A DNA stretch of 61,657 nt from CAZGMN01 sp964645765. Its GTDB lineage: Bacteria > Acidobacteriota > Aminicenantia > Aminicenantales > Aminicenantaceae. The DNA is taken from positions 1-61,657 of the forward strand of contig CAZYBE010000017.1 in assembly GCA_964645765.1 (NCBI GenBank), read 5' to 3'. Position 1 is the first letter of the stretch; the number at the start of each line of letters is the position of its first letter. This document shows positions 8,462 to 17,192 of this stretch, one piece after another. The notes beneath the pieces were generated by a model. It was not told the DNA's origin and ran no database searches. It was given only the letters and a program-made list of their open reading frames with translations. Position numbers and translations under genes: made by a program.

Positions 8462-9721
8462 ATGAGCAATCAGACAAAATATTTTTTGCCAATCTCTTTT
8501 ATTATAACTTTTGCAACTGTTAATTATTTTCCCAAAGAAGCACTCGCAAGGGAGATGGCAAATGTCCAAAAGTCCGACGAGGTCATTACAGTACTCAACC
8601 CAAAGACTCCGGCTTATAAAAAAGGTGTGAAGATGAGGATGGTCTTTGAGGAAGAGCTTTCCATAGGAGTGGCAGAGGGAGATGAGAATTATATGTTTGG
8701 AGGGAGGGTTTATTTTAAAACCGATGATGAAGGAAATTTTTATGTCGTCGATTGGGATAGAAAAAGAATACAGAAGTATGACCCTCAGGGAAAATATCTT
8801 CTTACCATGGGAAGAAAAGGGCAGGGACCAGGAGAATTTCAAAATATCTGGGATCCAAAATTTGATAAAGATAAAAGTCTCTATGTCATGGATATTGCCA
8901 ACGACCGAGTTTCTTTTTTCAATAAAGAGGGAAAATTTATAAAACAGATAAAAGTTCCTACTGGTTTAAGTGTCCTTGGTATTAATTCCAGAGGATTTTA
9001 CTTTGCAGGTCAATCAAAAATTGTTGAAGATGCTGCTATGGCCAAGGTGATAACCTCTTATGGCTTATTCGATGATAAGTTTGACCCCATTTCAGAGATT
9101 CACAGGACAACATGGGAATCAAAAAATCCTTCTGGCCGAGATGCAAAATCAAGGGCCAAGTTTCTTGCCGATATATTCAGTACTGAAGCATTTAAGCCCA
9201 ATGTAACCCATTTTTTTACCGAAAACGATTTTATCTATTTTGGCTATACGGAAAAATACGAAATCAGTGTTTACTCTCCTGAAGGAAAGCTTTCAAAAAG
9301 CATCCAAAGAGAATATAACCCTATTAAGGTTACCGAAAAACATAAAAAAAATTTTATAAGTTATATTGAGAATGAATACTTTCGCCTGGGTGTTCGAGAG
9401 CCAGAAGATATAAAAAAACAAGTCTATCAACTGATTGAATATCCCAAATATATTCCTACTTACCAGCGGTTTACTTTGATGGAAAACGGTTGGCTGGCAG
9501 TGATTGTGGACTCGATTGAGAATGACTACACGCTAATTGACATTTTCGATGAGAGAGGAAAATACATCGCTCAGTTTAGCGCCACTATTCCAGCCGAGAA
9601 TTTGTTTTTTAAAAATGGAAAAGCCTATGCCCTGGCTACAAAGGACGATTATAAATTTGTAAAAAGATACAAATTCGAGATTCAAGAATTCAGAGACAAA
9701 AGGTGGGTAAAGGCGAGATAG
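8462..9721 (+). CDS. Exported six-bladed beta-propeller protein
   Basis: 419 residues with an N-terminal signal-like hydrophobic stretch (about residues 9-30). Next comes a conserved entry segment (KSDEVITVLNPKTPAYK, then EELSIGVAEGDENYMF), and then propeller blades, for example GNFYVVDWDRKRIQKYD and GKYLLTMGRKGQGPGEFQ, related to NHL/6-bladed repeats. This family is very abundant in Aminicenantes and its role is unknown. Binding or sensing at the cell surface is the general assumption. It is a paralog of the proteins at 12055-13308 and 60814 onward. It closes the first GntR-ABC module but is separated from it by about 240 bases that hold repeats, so it may have its own promoter. Confidence 0.85.
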   Translation: MSNQTKYFLPISFIITFATVNYFPKEALAREMANVQKSDEVITVLNPKTPAYKKGVKMRMVFEEELSIGVAEGDENYMFGGRVYFKTDDEGNFYVVDWDRKRIQKYDPQGKYLLTMGRKGQGPGEFQNIWDPKFDKDKSLYVMDIANDRVSFFNKEGKFIKQIKVPTGLSVLGINSRGFYFAGQSKIVEDAAMAKVITSYGLFDDKFDPISEIHRTTWESKNPSGRDAKSRAKFLADIFSTEAFKPNVTHFFTENDFIYFGYTEKYEISVYSPEGKLSKSIQREYNPIKVTEKHKKNFISYIENEYFRLGVREPEDIKKQVYQLIEYPKYIPTYQRFTLMENGWLAVIVDSIENDYTLIDIFDERGKYIAQFSATIPAENLFFKNGKAYALATKDDYKFVKRYKFEIQEFRDKRWVKAR

Positions 9722-9916
9722 AAAAAATCTGCCAAGTGTAGTTATCTATCAAAGCAAAAAAGGTTTTGTCAGCATAAGAAATTATCTCATTGCTAATAGA
9801 ATTTATTTAAGTTTAAGAAACTTAATGGCTTTTTGACCTCTTATTAACTGCCGACACATTAGGAATTCCGCTTTCATACACAATTTCAAAAGGCGAAAAT
9901 TATTCACTTCACCCTC

Positions 9917-9945
9917 TTGACAAAATTGATTCACTGTTATATAAG
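9917..9945 (+). promoter_or_regulatory. Sigma-70 promoter of the second GntR-ABC module
   Basis: TTGACA at 9917-9922 and TATAAG at 9940-9945 are separated by 17 bases. Transcription would start near 9952, only about 6 bases before the ATG at 9958. The mRNA would therefore be nearly leaderless, and no Shine-Dalgarno sequence is visible. Confidence 0.65.
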
Positions 9946-9955
9946 AGTATAACAG
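9934..9955 (+). promoter_or_regulatory. Palindromic operator of the second GntR regulator
   Basis: CTGTTATA (9934-9941) and TATAACAG (9948-9955) are perfect inverted arms around a 6-base spacer. The architecture matches the operator of the first module (CTGTATTA-6-TAATACAG) but with a different inner sequence, which would let the two regulators tell their sites apart. It covers the -10 element. Confidence 0.65.
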
Positions 9956-9957
9956 TT

Positions 9958-10386
9958 ATGAAAGAGCCGAAAGAGTTTTTCAACATCAAAGTCGAGGCCA
10001 AATCTGCTCTCCCTGTCTATGAACAAGTCAAGCGGGCGATCAAGCTGGTCATCCTTTCCGGCCGTCTGGAAGAGGGCGACCAGCTGATGTCAATCCGGGA
10101 GTTGGCACTGAAACTCCAGGTTAATCCCAACACGATTATTAAGGTCTATTACCAGCTTGAAGTTGAGGGTTTCGTCAATTCACGGCCCGGAGCAGGCTAT
10201 TATGTCAAATTTGACCGCAAAAAAATGCAAAGGGGAAAGTGGGAAATTTTCGAAAAAGTGACAGGCGATTATATTTCCAAAGCCCTGGACCTCGGCTACT
10301 CTTTTGAAGATATTGTCAGCGAAATATCAAAAAAATTGAATAAAGACATTCAAGAAATTGGGAGAGGAAAAGATGATAACAGCTAA
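9958..10386 (+). CDS. GntR-family transcriptional regulator, YtrA subfamily (second copy)
   Basis: 142 residues with a GntR winged helix-turn-helix at about 15-85 (SIRELALKLQVNPNTIIKVY, wing NSRPGAGYYV) and a short helical tail without an effector domain. It is a clear paralog of the 5021-5422 protein but well diverged. Its stop lies just beyond the start of the next gene (10373), so they are translationally coupled. The palindrome over its promoter implies self-control. The start codon is fixed by the promoter position, which leaves almost no untranslated leader. Confidence 0.88.
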   Translation: MKEPKEFFNIKVEAKSALPVYEQVKRAIKLVILSGRLEEGDQLMSIRELALKLQVNPNTIIKVYYQLEVEGFVNSRPGAGYYVKFDRKKMQRGKWEIFEKVTGDYISKALDLGYSFEDIVSEISKKLNKDIQEIGRGKDDNS

Positions 10387-11197
10387 AGATTTGTCTTTTA
10401 GTTACGGCAAATTGAAAGTCTTTGAGAATTTCAACCTCGATATTCCAGAGGGTCAGGTCTGTTTAATAACCGGAATTAACGGCGTCGGGAAAAGCACACT
10501 TTTGCGTTTGATGGCTGGAGTGCTCAGGCCGGCAAAGGGGGAGATTATCTTCGATGAAAAGTTGGGCGATGACCCGAAGCGGAAGATTGGATTCATCTCC
10601 GATATTCTCAGTCTATATGAGAGTCTGACAGTTTCTCAATCTATCGAGCTCCATAAATCTGTTTACGGCATATCAAAGTTTGACGATTCTCTGATCAGGC
10701 ATACCAAGATCGGTCACAGCCAAAAAATCAAAGAACTCTCCACCGGGCAGAAGACCATTTTTCATCTAAGCCTGATTCTTTCCATCGAGCCTGAGATTCT
10801 TTTGATTGATGAAATTATCCACTCGATCGATGCTTACCTGAGAAGGATTTTCCTCGAGCAGCTCATCCAGTTGCAGTCTCAGCGAAAAATTACAGTGGTT
10901 ATGGTCAACCTCAATTTTCATGATATCGAACACATGGTGGAGCGGGTGGTTCTGCTCAAGAAAGGGGAGGTTGCCGTGGATGAAAAAATTGACGGGTTAA
11001 AGGCAAGGGTCAAAAAAATAATCTCAGCCTCTTCGCCCCAATCTGTTCCTATTCTTTCTCAGATCAATTACTCCGGCCATTCCGAATTTTTTGTCTATCC
11101 TTTTCAGCAAGAGTTAAGGAATCAGATAGAGGGTGAGATCGTGGACCTCAACTTGACAGAGATTGTCAGCGCCTTCATAGGAGGGGAATATGCTTAA
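10373..11197 (+). CDS. ABC transporter ATP-binding protein (second module)
   Basis: 274 residues from ATG at 10373. This start was chosen because GGAGAGG at 10361-10367 precedes it, although the frame is open from a TTG 15 bases earlier. Walker A is TGINGVGKST, the signature is ELSTGQKTIF, and Walker B is EILLIDEII. The D-loop and H-loop are unusual (HSID rather than SALD, and MVNLNFHD where STH is expected), so ATP turnover may be altered. The C-terminal ~70 residues resemble the extension of its paralog at 5419. It overlaps its permease by 8 bases. Confidence 0.88.
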   Translation: MITAKDLSFSYGKLKVFENFNLDIPEGQVCLITGINGVGKSTLLRLMAGVLRPAKGEIIFDEKLGDDPKRKIGFISDILSLYESLTVSQSIELHKSVYGISKFDDSLIRHTKIGHSQKIKELSTGQKTIFHLSLILSIEPEILLIDEIIHSIDAYLRRIFLEQLIQLQSQRKITVVMVNLNFHDIEHMVERVVLLKKGEVAVDEKIDGLKARVKKIISASSPQSVPILSQINYSGHSEFFVYPFQQELRNQIEGEIVDLNLTEIVSAFIGGEYA

Positions 11198-11921
11198 GAA
11201 AGAATTTTCCGACGCTTTTAAACAGTTTATGGAATGTATGCTTTTATTACTTGGCGTTCCTCTTGGCGTTGTGTTAGATAAACTTATCATCCATTTTGGC
11301 TGGAAACTTTCGGATATTTTTCATTATGTATTTCTCATCACTATGACCATCTATCCACTTGTCGCAGGTCTGACCGTATTCCAATCCGAGAGAAAAGACA
11401 GGGCATTCGAGTATCTGTTCTCTCTTCCGCTCTCAAGGCTTGAAGCCATCAGGTATAAAATCGCTCCGCGTTTCTTGCTTTTGCTGTTGTTGATCATCAC
11501 TTCAGTTTTCTTTTCGATATTTAAAAACGTTTTAATAAATGGATTCAACCTGATTGTCGTGTTTCTTATATCTGCTTTCATGAGTATCTCAGTCACTTCA
11601 TTTGTATTAGGAGTCGTTGGGGTTTCCTTTATTTTTTCTGCTTATTATCAAGCTTCCGTAATAATACATTTAATCTATATCGGCTGGGGTCGTTCAAAAT
11701 ATAATGCCTTCTCCACAGGAGCTTTATTATCGGACTTACTCACAGCAGCCCTTCTTCTTATTCCTATGGGGGCGGCATTCTGGATGACTTTTAAAAACTT
11801 AGATATAAGACGTCTGAAGCAGCAGCTCAAATTCTACTATTATATCGTTGTGCCCATCATTATAGTTTTCTATGCATTCATAATTCTGCTTTTTAATAAA
11901 TTTACAGAGGGCAAGGGATGA
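11190..11921 (+). CDS. ABC-2 type permease (second module)
   Basis: 243 residues with about six hydrophobic helices and little outside the membrane. The start overlaps the ATPase gene by 8 bases. An AGGAGGGGAA ribosome site lies inside the upstream gene. Unlike the permease of the first module it carries no beta-propeller. No close family name can be read beyond ABC-2/YtrC-like membrane protein. Confidence 0.8.
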   Translation: MLKKEFSDAFKQFMECMLLLLGVPLGVVLDKLIIHFGWKLSDIFHYVFLITMTIYPLVAGLTVFQSERKDRAFEYLFSLPLSRLEAIRYKIAPRFLLLLLLIITSVFFSIFKNVLINGFNLIVVFLISAFMSISVTSFVLGVVGVSFIFSAYYQASVIIHLIYIGWGRSKYNAFSTGALLSDLLTAALLLIPMGAAFWMTFKNLDIRRLKQQLKFYYYIVVPIIIVFYAFIILLFNKFTEGKG

Positions 11922-11966
11922 TAGTGACAACCTAAAAAGAGATGATATAAAGAAAAGGTTTAAGCC

Positions 11967-12002
11967 GTTGTGCCAATATTAAATGTTGTGCTAATATTAA
12001 AT
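11967..12002 (+). repeat. Two tandem 18-bp direct repeats before a beta-propeller gene
   Basis: GTTGTGCCAATATTAAAT at 11967-11984 is followed directly by GTTGTGCTAATATTAAAT at 11985-12002, 17 of 18 bases identical. They sit about 50 bases upstream of the ATG at 12055 and could be a binding site for a regulator of that gene, or chance duplication. Confidence 0.5.
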
Positions 12003-12054
12003 AAGGCTGCATTTTTATTTAAGCATATGACAGAAGGGTTCATAAGGAGAAAAG

Positions 12055-13308
12055 ATGAATAACAAAATCTATTCTTTTTTTGTTTCTGTCATCGTCATTT
12101 TTTCGGCAATAAGTTATTTCGGCAAAAAAACGTTTGCTGGAGAGATGAATGGAATTCAAAAATCTGATGAGGTTGTTGTTGTTTCCAATCCGAAGGCGCC
12201 TGTTTATAAAAATGAAACAAAAATGCGGATCGCCTTTATTGAAGACCTTTCCATAGGAGAAGTTGAGGGCGATGAAAATTATATGTTTGGCAGAAGCATT
12301 GTCTTTAACACGGATGGAGAGGGAAATTTTTACGTGAGCGATTCTGATAACAATAAAATCGTGAAATACAACTCCCAAGGAAAATATCTCCTCACCATCG
12401 GAAGGAAGGGCCAGGGGCCAGGAGAGTTTCAGAGTCTGTCTATGCCTCGATTTGACAAAGACAACAATTTATACGTAGCTGACCCGATAAACAACAGAAT
12501 TTCCTTTTTTGACAAGAACGGAAAATCTTTAAAACAAATACAAATGCAAGAAAGATATTTTGACCCTTATATTAATTCAAGAGGTTTTATCGTCGCAAAT
12601 AAGTTGAATTTATCTCAAGAGGCCAATACCCAGAAGCAAACTTTTATTTATGGCCTTTTCGATGATAAATTCAATTTAGCCGCAGAACTTTATAGAGACG
12701 AAACCGAAATGGCCCTCCCCACAGGAATGGACGAATCTTCCTGGGTAGAGTTTCTGGCTAAAGCGTTAAGCAGAGGGGCATTTAGACCAAGGGTCAGGTT
12801 GACATTGGCAAATAATGATTCCATTTATCTGGGTTATCCTGAGAAATACGAGATAAATATATATTCGCATGAAGGAAAAATAGTAAAAAAAATCACTAGA
12901 GAATATGAACCTATCGTAGTGAGTGAAAAAGATAAAGAAAGCTTTTTAAAAATTGTCGGCGAGAGTCTTAGCGCTTCTTCCCCGGTCTTTACTGAGGATA
13001 TAAAGAAAAAAGCCTTTCAAAAAATAAAATACCCTAAATATAAGCCTGCCTATCAAAGCTTCATTTTGATGGAGAACGGATGGCTGGCCGTGATTGTTGA
13101 TTCTGTTGAAGGCGAATACACGCTTTTCGATATTTTTGACCAAGAAGGAAAATACATAGCTAACTTCAAAACAAAAATACCTGCTGAAGGGATGTTTTCT
13201 GAATTATTGTTCTTTAAAAATGGCAAAGCTTATGCTGTGGTCACAGAGAATGGTTATAAATTTATAAAAAGATACAGATTTGAGATTCAGGAATATAAAG
13301 ACAAATAG
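12055..13308 (+). CDS. Exported six-bladed beta-propeller protein (second copy)
   Basis: 417 residues, paralogous along its whole length to the 8462-9721 protein. It has a signal peptide (hydrophobic stretch about 8-22, cleavage near TFAGEM), the entry segment QKSDEVVVVSNPKAPVYK and EDLSIGEVEGDENYMF, and blades including GKYLLTIGRKGQGPGEFQ. AAGGAGA lies upstream of the ATG. It closes the second GntR-ABC module. Keeping a propeller beside each transporter suggests that the two work together, for example in sensing or delivering the transported compound. No experiment is known to me. Confidence 0.85.
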   Translation: MNNKIYSFFVSVIVIFSAISYFGKKTFAGEMNGIQKSDEVVVVSNPKAPVYKNETKMRIAFIEDLSIGEVEGDENYMFGRSIVFNTDGEGNFYVSDSDNNKIVKYNSQGKYLLTIGRKGQGPGEFQSLSMPRFDKDNNLYVADPINNRISFFDKNGKSLKQIQMQERYFDPYINSRGFIVANKLNLSQEANTQKQTFIYGLFDDKFNLAAELYRDETEMALPTGMDESSWVEFLAKALSRGAFRPRVRLTLANNDSIYLGYPEKYEINIYSHEGKIVKKITREYEPIVVSEKDKESFLKIVGESLSASSPVFTEDIKKKAFQKIKYPKYKPAYQSFILMENGWLAVIVDSVEGEYTLFDIFDQEGKYIANFKTKIPAEGMFSELLFFKNGKAYAVVTENGYKFIKRYRFEIQEYKDK

Positions 13309-13387
13309 AAAGTGCTATAAAAATTTGCTTTAAGTCTTTGATTTAAACCTCCATTTCTGTTATAAAATTTAAATCTCTGAGGTCTAA

Positions 13388-14461
13388 ATGTCGGATTACT
13401 CCATCCTTGAGATAAAAAAGAGAATCCAAAACTTTCCAAGGAAAAGCCTGATTTTCTTGCCGACTCCCCTCTATAAACTTGAGAATCTTTCTCAGGCTTT
13501 GGGCGGGCCGCAAATCTATATCAAAAGGGATGACCTGACCGGCCTCGCTTTTGGCGGCAACAAATCCCGCAAGCTGGAGTTCATCATCCAGGATGTCTTG
13601 AATAAAAAGGCAGATGTCATCATCACCTGGGCAAGCCTGCAATCGAATTGGTGCCTCCAGACTGCGGCTGCGGCCAGGAAATTCGGTATAAAGCCCATCC
13701 TGCTTTTGTTTAAAACCTACGAGCTTCCCGAAGAATATGACGGCAACCTTCTTCTGGATTTCATCGTCGAGGCCGACATCAGGATAAAGGAAGCAGCCAA
13801 AGGAAAAGTCGTGAGCGCTGAGGCTGTTGAGGAGATAATCGAAGAGGTGGTGAATGAGGTCAAAGAGTGGGGATATACGCCTTACGTGGCTCCTATAGGC
13901 GGCTCGATGCCAGGAGGGTCGATGGATAAGCCTCTGGGAGCAATAAGCTATGTCAATGCTTTTGTCGAAGCCATGGAGCAGGCTAAGGAACAGGGTTTTG
14001 AATTCAGCCATATTCTTCACGCCACAGGCTCAGGAGGAACTCAAGCAGGCTTGGCTGTCGGAGCCAAAGCTTTAAGCGAAAAGATAAAAGTTCTGGGAAT
14101 CAGCGTCTCGGATGAAAAGGAATCTTTCGGCAAGGAGGTTCTGGCTATCTCTCAGGAGACTGTGAAGGCATTGGTTTTGGACCTCAAAATCAAAAAAGAA
14201 GATGTCATTGTACTCGATGAGTACATAAAAGAAGGCTATGGAGTCGTCAACAAGGAAGTTGCAGAAGCCATCCGCCTCGTCTCGATCAAGGAAGGCATTT
14301 TTCTCGACCCTGTTTACACCGGAAAAGCCATGGCAGCTCTCATCGACCTTGTTAAAAAAGGATACTTTAAAAAAAGCGACAGTGTCCTTTTCTTTCACAC
14401 CGGAGGCACTCCTGCTCTTTTCCCCAACAAGCATCAGTTTGTCAGTTTGTTGAAATCGTAA
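13388..14461 (+). CDS. PLP-dependent D-cysteine desulfhydrase / ACC deaminase family protein
   Basis: 357 residues of the fold-type II PLP family. Lys59 in FGGNKSRKLE is the expected Schiff-base lysine, and ATGSGGTQAG is the phosphate-binding loop. D-cysteine desulfhydrases cleave D-Cys to pyruvate, sulfide and ammonia, and relatives act on ACC or L-cysteate. The segment that normally reads QSNHxRQ is here QSNWCLQTAAAA, so substrate choice may differ from the named enzymes. GAGG precedes the ATG. It is followed on the same strand by a second PLP enzyme. The family is secure, the substrate is not. Confidence 0.82.
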   Translation: MSDYSILEIKKRIQNFPRKSLIFLPTPLYKLENLSQALGGPQIYIKRDDLTGLAFGGNKSRKLEFIIQDVLNKKADVIITWASLQSNWCLQTAAAARKFGIKPILLLFKTYELPEEYDGNLLLDFIVEADIRIKEAAKGKVVSAEAVEEIIEEVVNEVKEWGYTPYVAPIGGSMPGGSMDKPLGAISYVNAFVEAMEQAKEQGFEFSHILHATGSGGTQAGLAVGAKALSEKIKVLGISVSDEKESFGKEVLAISQETVKALVLDLKIKKEDVIVLDEYIKEGYGVVNKEVAEAIRLVSIKEGIFLDPVYTGKAMAALIDLVKKGYFKKSDSVLFFHTGGTPALFPNKHQFVSLLKS

Positions 14462-14696
14462 AAAAGATATATATTTTGAAGGATCAGAAACAGATTAATC
14501 ATTGCCAGAGAAGATTGATCAAGGACTTGAGTTTAAGATTTTATAAGTGCGTTTTACCAGGAAGGGTTTAAAATATAAAGTCAGAAAACCCGTGATTTAA
14601 ATGGACCTGGCTGGCTGGTTTAATAATAACCGGCTTGTTCAGTCATTTTGGTTCGATCATGGAAAAAATTTAAGGATTAGAAATGAGGAAGTGACC

Positions 14697-15656
14697 ATGA
14701 AAAGGGAAAGACCGACATTCAAGGATGTCTTGGAAGCAAGAAGCACAATCAGGAGTTATTTGCCTGAGACGCCTCTTTATTCTTACCCGCAACTCAATCA
14801 TCTTCTTGATGCCAAAGTCTATATAAAGCATGAAAATCATCTTCCAACATGCGCCTTTAAAGTCAGGGGCGGAATCAATCTTATCTCTCACCTGAGCCGC
14901 GAGCAGCAGGAAAAAGGGGTGGTGACTGCTTCAACCGGAAATCATGCTCTTTCCATTTCCTATGCCTCCAACCTCTTTGGCGTTCCGGTGACCATTGTCA
15001 TGCCCGAAAAGTCAAACCCAACCAAAGTCAAGGCTATCAAGAGCCTTGGCGCGAACATCGTTTTCTCCGGCCGCATTTTCGATGAATCCAAGGATTATGC
15101 TGAGAAGCTCGCTGCCGAGAAAGGCGCCAGGTTTATCCACCCGGCCAATGAGCCATATCTAGTTGCAGGAGTGGCGACTTATGCCCTTGAGATTCTTGAG
15201 GAATGTCCTTCTATGGATTTTATTATCGTTCCTGTGGGTGGAGGGAGCGGAGCTTCTGGATGCTGCTTGGTCAAGGAGGCAGTGAATCCTCAGGTCCAGG
15301 TTATTGGCGTCCAAGCAGAGAAAGCTCCTGCTGCGTTTCTCTCATGGAAGAACAAGAAGATTGTTAAGGACAAGATGGAAACCGCTGCTGAGGGTTTGGC
15401 CACTCAGGTCGGGTATGAGTTTACCCAGGAGATGCTCTGGGATTTTCTGAATGATTTTGTTCTTGTATCAGAGGAAGAGATGGTCCAGGCGATTCTCATC
15501 TATCTGGAGTTGATCAGAAACTTAGCTGAGGAAGCCGGCGCTTCACCTCTGGCCGCAGCTTTGAAGATAAGGGAAAGGCTGAGAGGAAAGAAAGTCGCTC
15601 TCGTCCTTACCGGCAGCAATATCTCCATGGAGAGACTCAAACTGATTCTTAAATAA
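14697..15656 (+). CDS. Threonine/serine dehydratase (IlvA/TdcB-like)
   Basis: 319 residues from ATG at 14697, preferred because GAGGAAG lies 5 bases upstream. The frame is open from 14601 but with 32 residues unlike the family. The PLP lysine is in CAFKVRGG (about residue 55) and the glycine loop is VGGGSGASG. Length and the lack of a C-terminal ACT domain fit catabolic threonine dehydratase, which makes 2-oxobutyrate and ammonia, or serine dehydratase or racemase. It converges on the threonine synthase gene with an 8-base overlap of the two 3-prime ends. Confidence 0.85.
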   Translation: MKRERPTFKDVLEARSTIRSYLPETPLYSYPQLNHLLDAKVYIKHENHLPTCAFKVRGGINLISHLSREQQEKGVVTASTGNHALSISYASNLFGVPVTIVMPEKSNPTKVKAIKSLGANIVFSGRIFDESKDYAEKLAAEKGARFIHPANEPYLVAGVATYALEILEECPSMDFIIVPVGGGSGASGCCLVKEAVNPQVQVIGVQAEKAPAAFLSWKNKKIVKDKMETAAEGLATQVGYEFTQEMLWDFLNDFVLVSEEEMVQAILIYLELIRNLAEEAGASPLAAALKIRERLRGKKVALVLTGSNISMERLKLILK

Positions 15657-16866
15657 AAAAAGGGGATGCGAGGAGTGCTTTGATTGTTTTCTCAAGAGTT
15701 GAGAGGGATGCCTGACGAATATTAATTTTTGAGGCATCGATGTCACCTATTGTCTTAAGGCCGCTTCCAGTGATGACCAGGACGGTTTTATCCTCAGCCT
15801 TGAGCTTCAATTTTGTTGATAGATTCAGCAGGCCGGCCAGCACTGTGGCTGATGATGGCTCGCAGAAAATTCCCTCAAGCTCTGCCAGCATTTTTTGGGC
15901 TTCGAGGATTTCTCCATCAGAGACACTGACTATCATTCCATCGTTTTCATGAATCAGCTTGAGCGCGATATTTCCTCCTGGCGGGTTTGGGTTTGAAATG
16001 CTATGGGCGATTGTTTTAGCTTTTTTTATTCTCTCAACTCTGGTTTTTCCCGAGGAATAAGCCTTAGCCACAGGCGCACATCCTTGGGCTTGAACTCCGA
16101 TAAAAGTCGGGAAGTCTTGAATGAATCCGTTTTGCTTCAAATCGAGGAAGGCTCTCGCGAGGCCGATGAGATGTCCTCCTGAACTCACCGGCACAAAGAT
16201 GAACCTTGGCGCATGGCCCTTGAGCTGAAAGTAGGTCTCGAAGCCGGTGATTTTGTAGCCTTCGATGCGGAACGGGTCGACTGAATTCATAAAATAAATA
16301 TTGTGCTTCCTGCCTAAAGAGAAGCTTTCGTAAAAAAGCTTCCCATAATCACCTTTGACTTTGACCAGAACAGGGCTGTGAACACCTGCGGCAAGAATCT
16401 TCTCGGGCGAGCAATCTTTTTTGAGAAGGACAAAGGTTTCAAGGCCGGCCTTTGCTCCATAGGCTGCAGTCGAAAAAGCCATGTTGCCGGTGGAAATAGT
16501 TCCAATTCTTCTCATGCCCAGTGAAACTGCCTTTTGAATAGCCACAGCCGTGCCCCTGTCCTTAAAGCTCGAAGTTGGGTTGATCGATTCGTTTTTTATA
16601 AAAACAGGCGAAAGGCCAAAGCTTTTCATCAGCCGGCTGAGCTTGAGAAGCGGTGTGTTTCCTTCTCCGAGGCTGAGGTTGAGGTCAATTTTTCCTAAGG
16701 GAAGAAAATCAAGAAATTTTTCCAGAGGGGATTCCTTTTCCAGGCGAAACGCCCTTTTTTTCAAGGGAGCATCCCAGAGCATTGGCTCGCCGCAAACAGG
16801 ACAGAAAGGGTTGAAAACATCCAGCGGATACTTTTTCTTACAAAAAATACATTCCAAATTTTCCAT
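15649..16866 (-). CDS. thrC: Threonine synthase
   Basis: 405 residues from ATG at 16866. The open frame runs back to 17121, but the extra 85 residues are low-complexity and unlike the family. The N-terminus has a rubredoxin-like pair CIFC/CPVC, as in class II threonine synthases. The PLP lysine is in TSSFKDRG, followed by ISTGNMAFSTAAY and the loop VPVSSGGHLIG. It converts O-phosphohomoserine to threonine. Homoserine dehydrogenase is encoded at 18317, so the threonine branch is grouped here. A near-identical fold supports cysteate synthase or related enzymes, but thrC is the best reading. Confidence 0.85.
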   Translation of the reverse strand: MENLECIFCKKKYPLDVFNPFCPVCGEPMLWDAPLKKRAFRLEKESPLEKFLDFLPLGKIDLNLSLGEGNTPLLKLSRLMKSFGLSPVFIKNESINPTSSFKDRGTAVAIQKAVSLGMRRIGTISTGNMAFSTAAYGAKAGLETFVLLKKDCSPEKILAAGVHSPVLVKVKGDYGKLFYESFSLGRKHNIYFMNSVDPFRIEGYKITGFETYFQLKGHAPRFIFVPVSSGGHLIGLARAFLDLKQNGFIQDFPTFIGVQAQGCAPVAKAYSSGKTRVERIKKAKTIAHSISNPNPPGGNIALKLIHENDGMIVSVSDGEILEAQKMLAELEGIFCEPSSATVLAGLLNLSTKLKLKAEDKTVLVITGSGLKTIGDIDASKINIRQASLSTLEKTIKALLASPFFI

Positions 16867-17192
16867 TTCTTTCTGCTCCAAAAAAAGAAAAAAAGGAAAA
16901 AAGGGGACAATCTCTTTTTTTCTTAATTTTCGTAAAATCAAGTTTATAAAATCTTCAAATGGACTGTAAAGATAAAATAAATTTACAAAAATCTTTTGTA
17001 GAATGCCCCCTGGCTTGCCGCGGGGATGAATACATGTCTTTCCAAAGGGGTCATACGTACGGAAAAGGGGAATGTCCCCTTTTTTCGGGTTGTAAAATTG
17101 AGCTAAGACGGATAAAATCAAGGCTCGACGGATTCATTCGAGCCTATGATATTTTGGAAGATTTGGCATGAAGATTTTAGCCTTTTGCTGAG
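16867..17192. other. Intergenic region with a 9-bp perfect hairpin
   Basis: Between the divergent thrC-like and tadA genes. It holds an AAGGGGACA copy at 16901-16909 next to A and T runs, and a perfect hairpin at 17063-17083 (AAAAGGGGA, loop ATG, TCCCCTTTT) that would act as a terminator in either direction. I see no convincing gene here. Confidence 0.5.
17063..17083 (+). terminator. Hairpin AAAAGGGGA-ATG-TCCCCTTTT with T run
   Basis: A perfect 9-bp stem with a 3-base loop, followed by more T. The shape is that of a Rho-independent terminator, but no plus-strand gene ends just upstream, so it may equally be one of the GGGGAC-type palindromic repeats. Confidence 0.45.

Noticed and set aside
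16867..17121. N-terminal extension of threonine synthase
   Set aside because: The 85 extra residues are low-complexity and the family start with the zinc-ribbon Cys pair lies at 16866.
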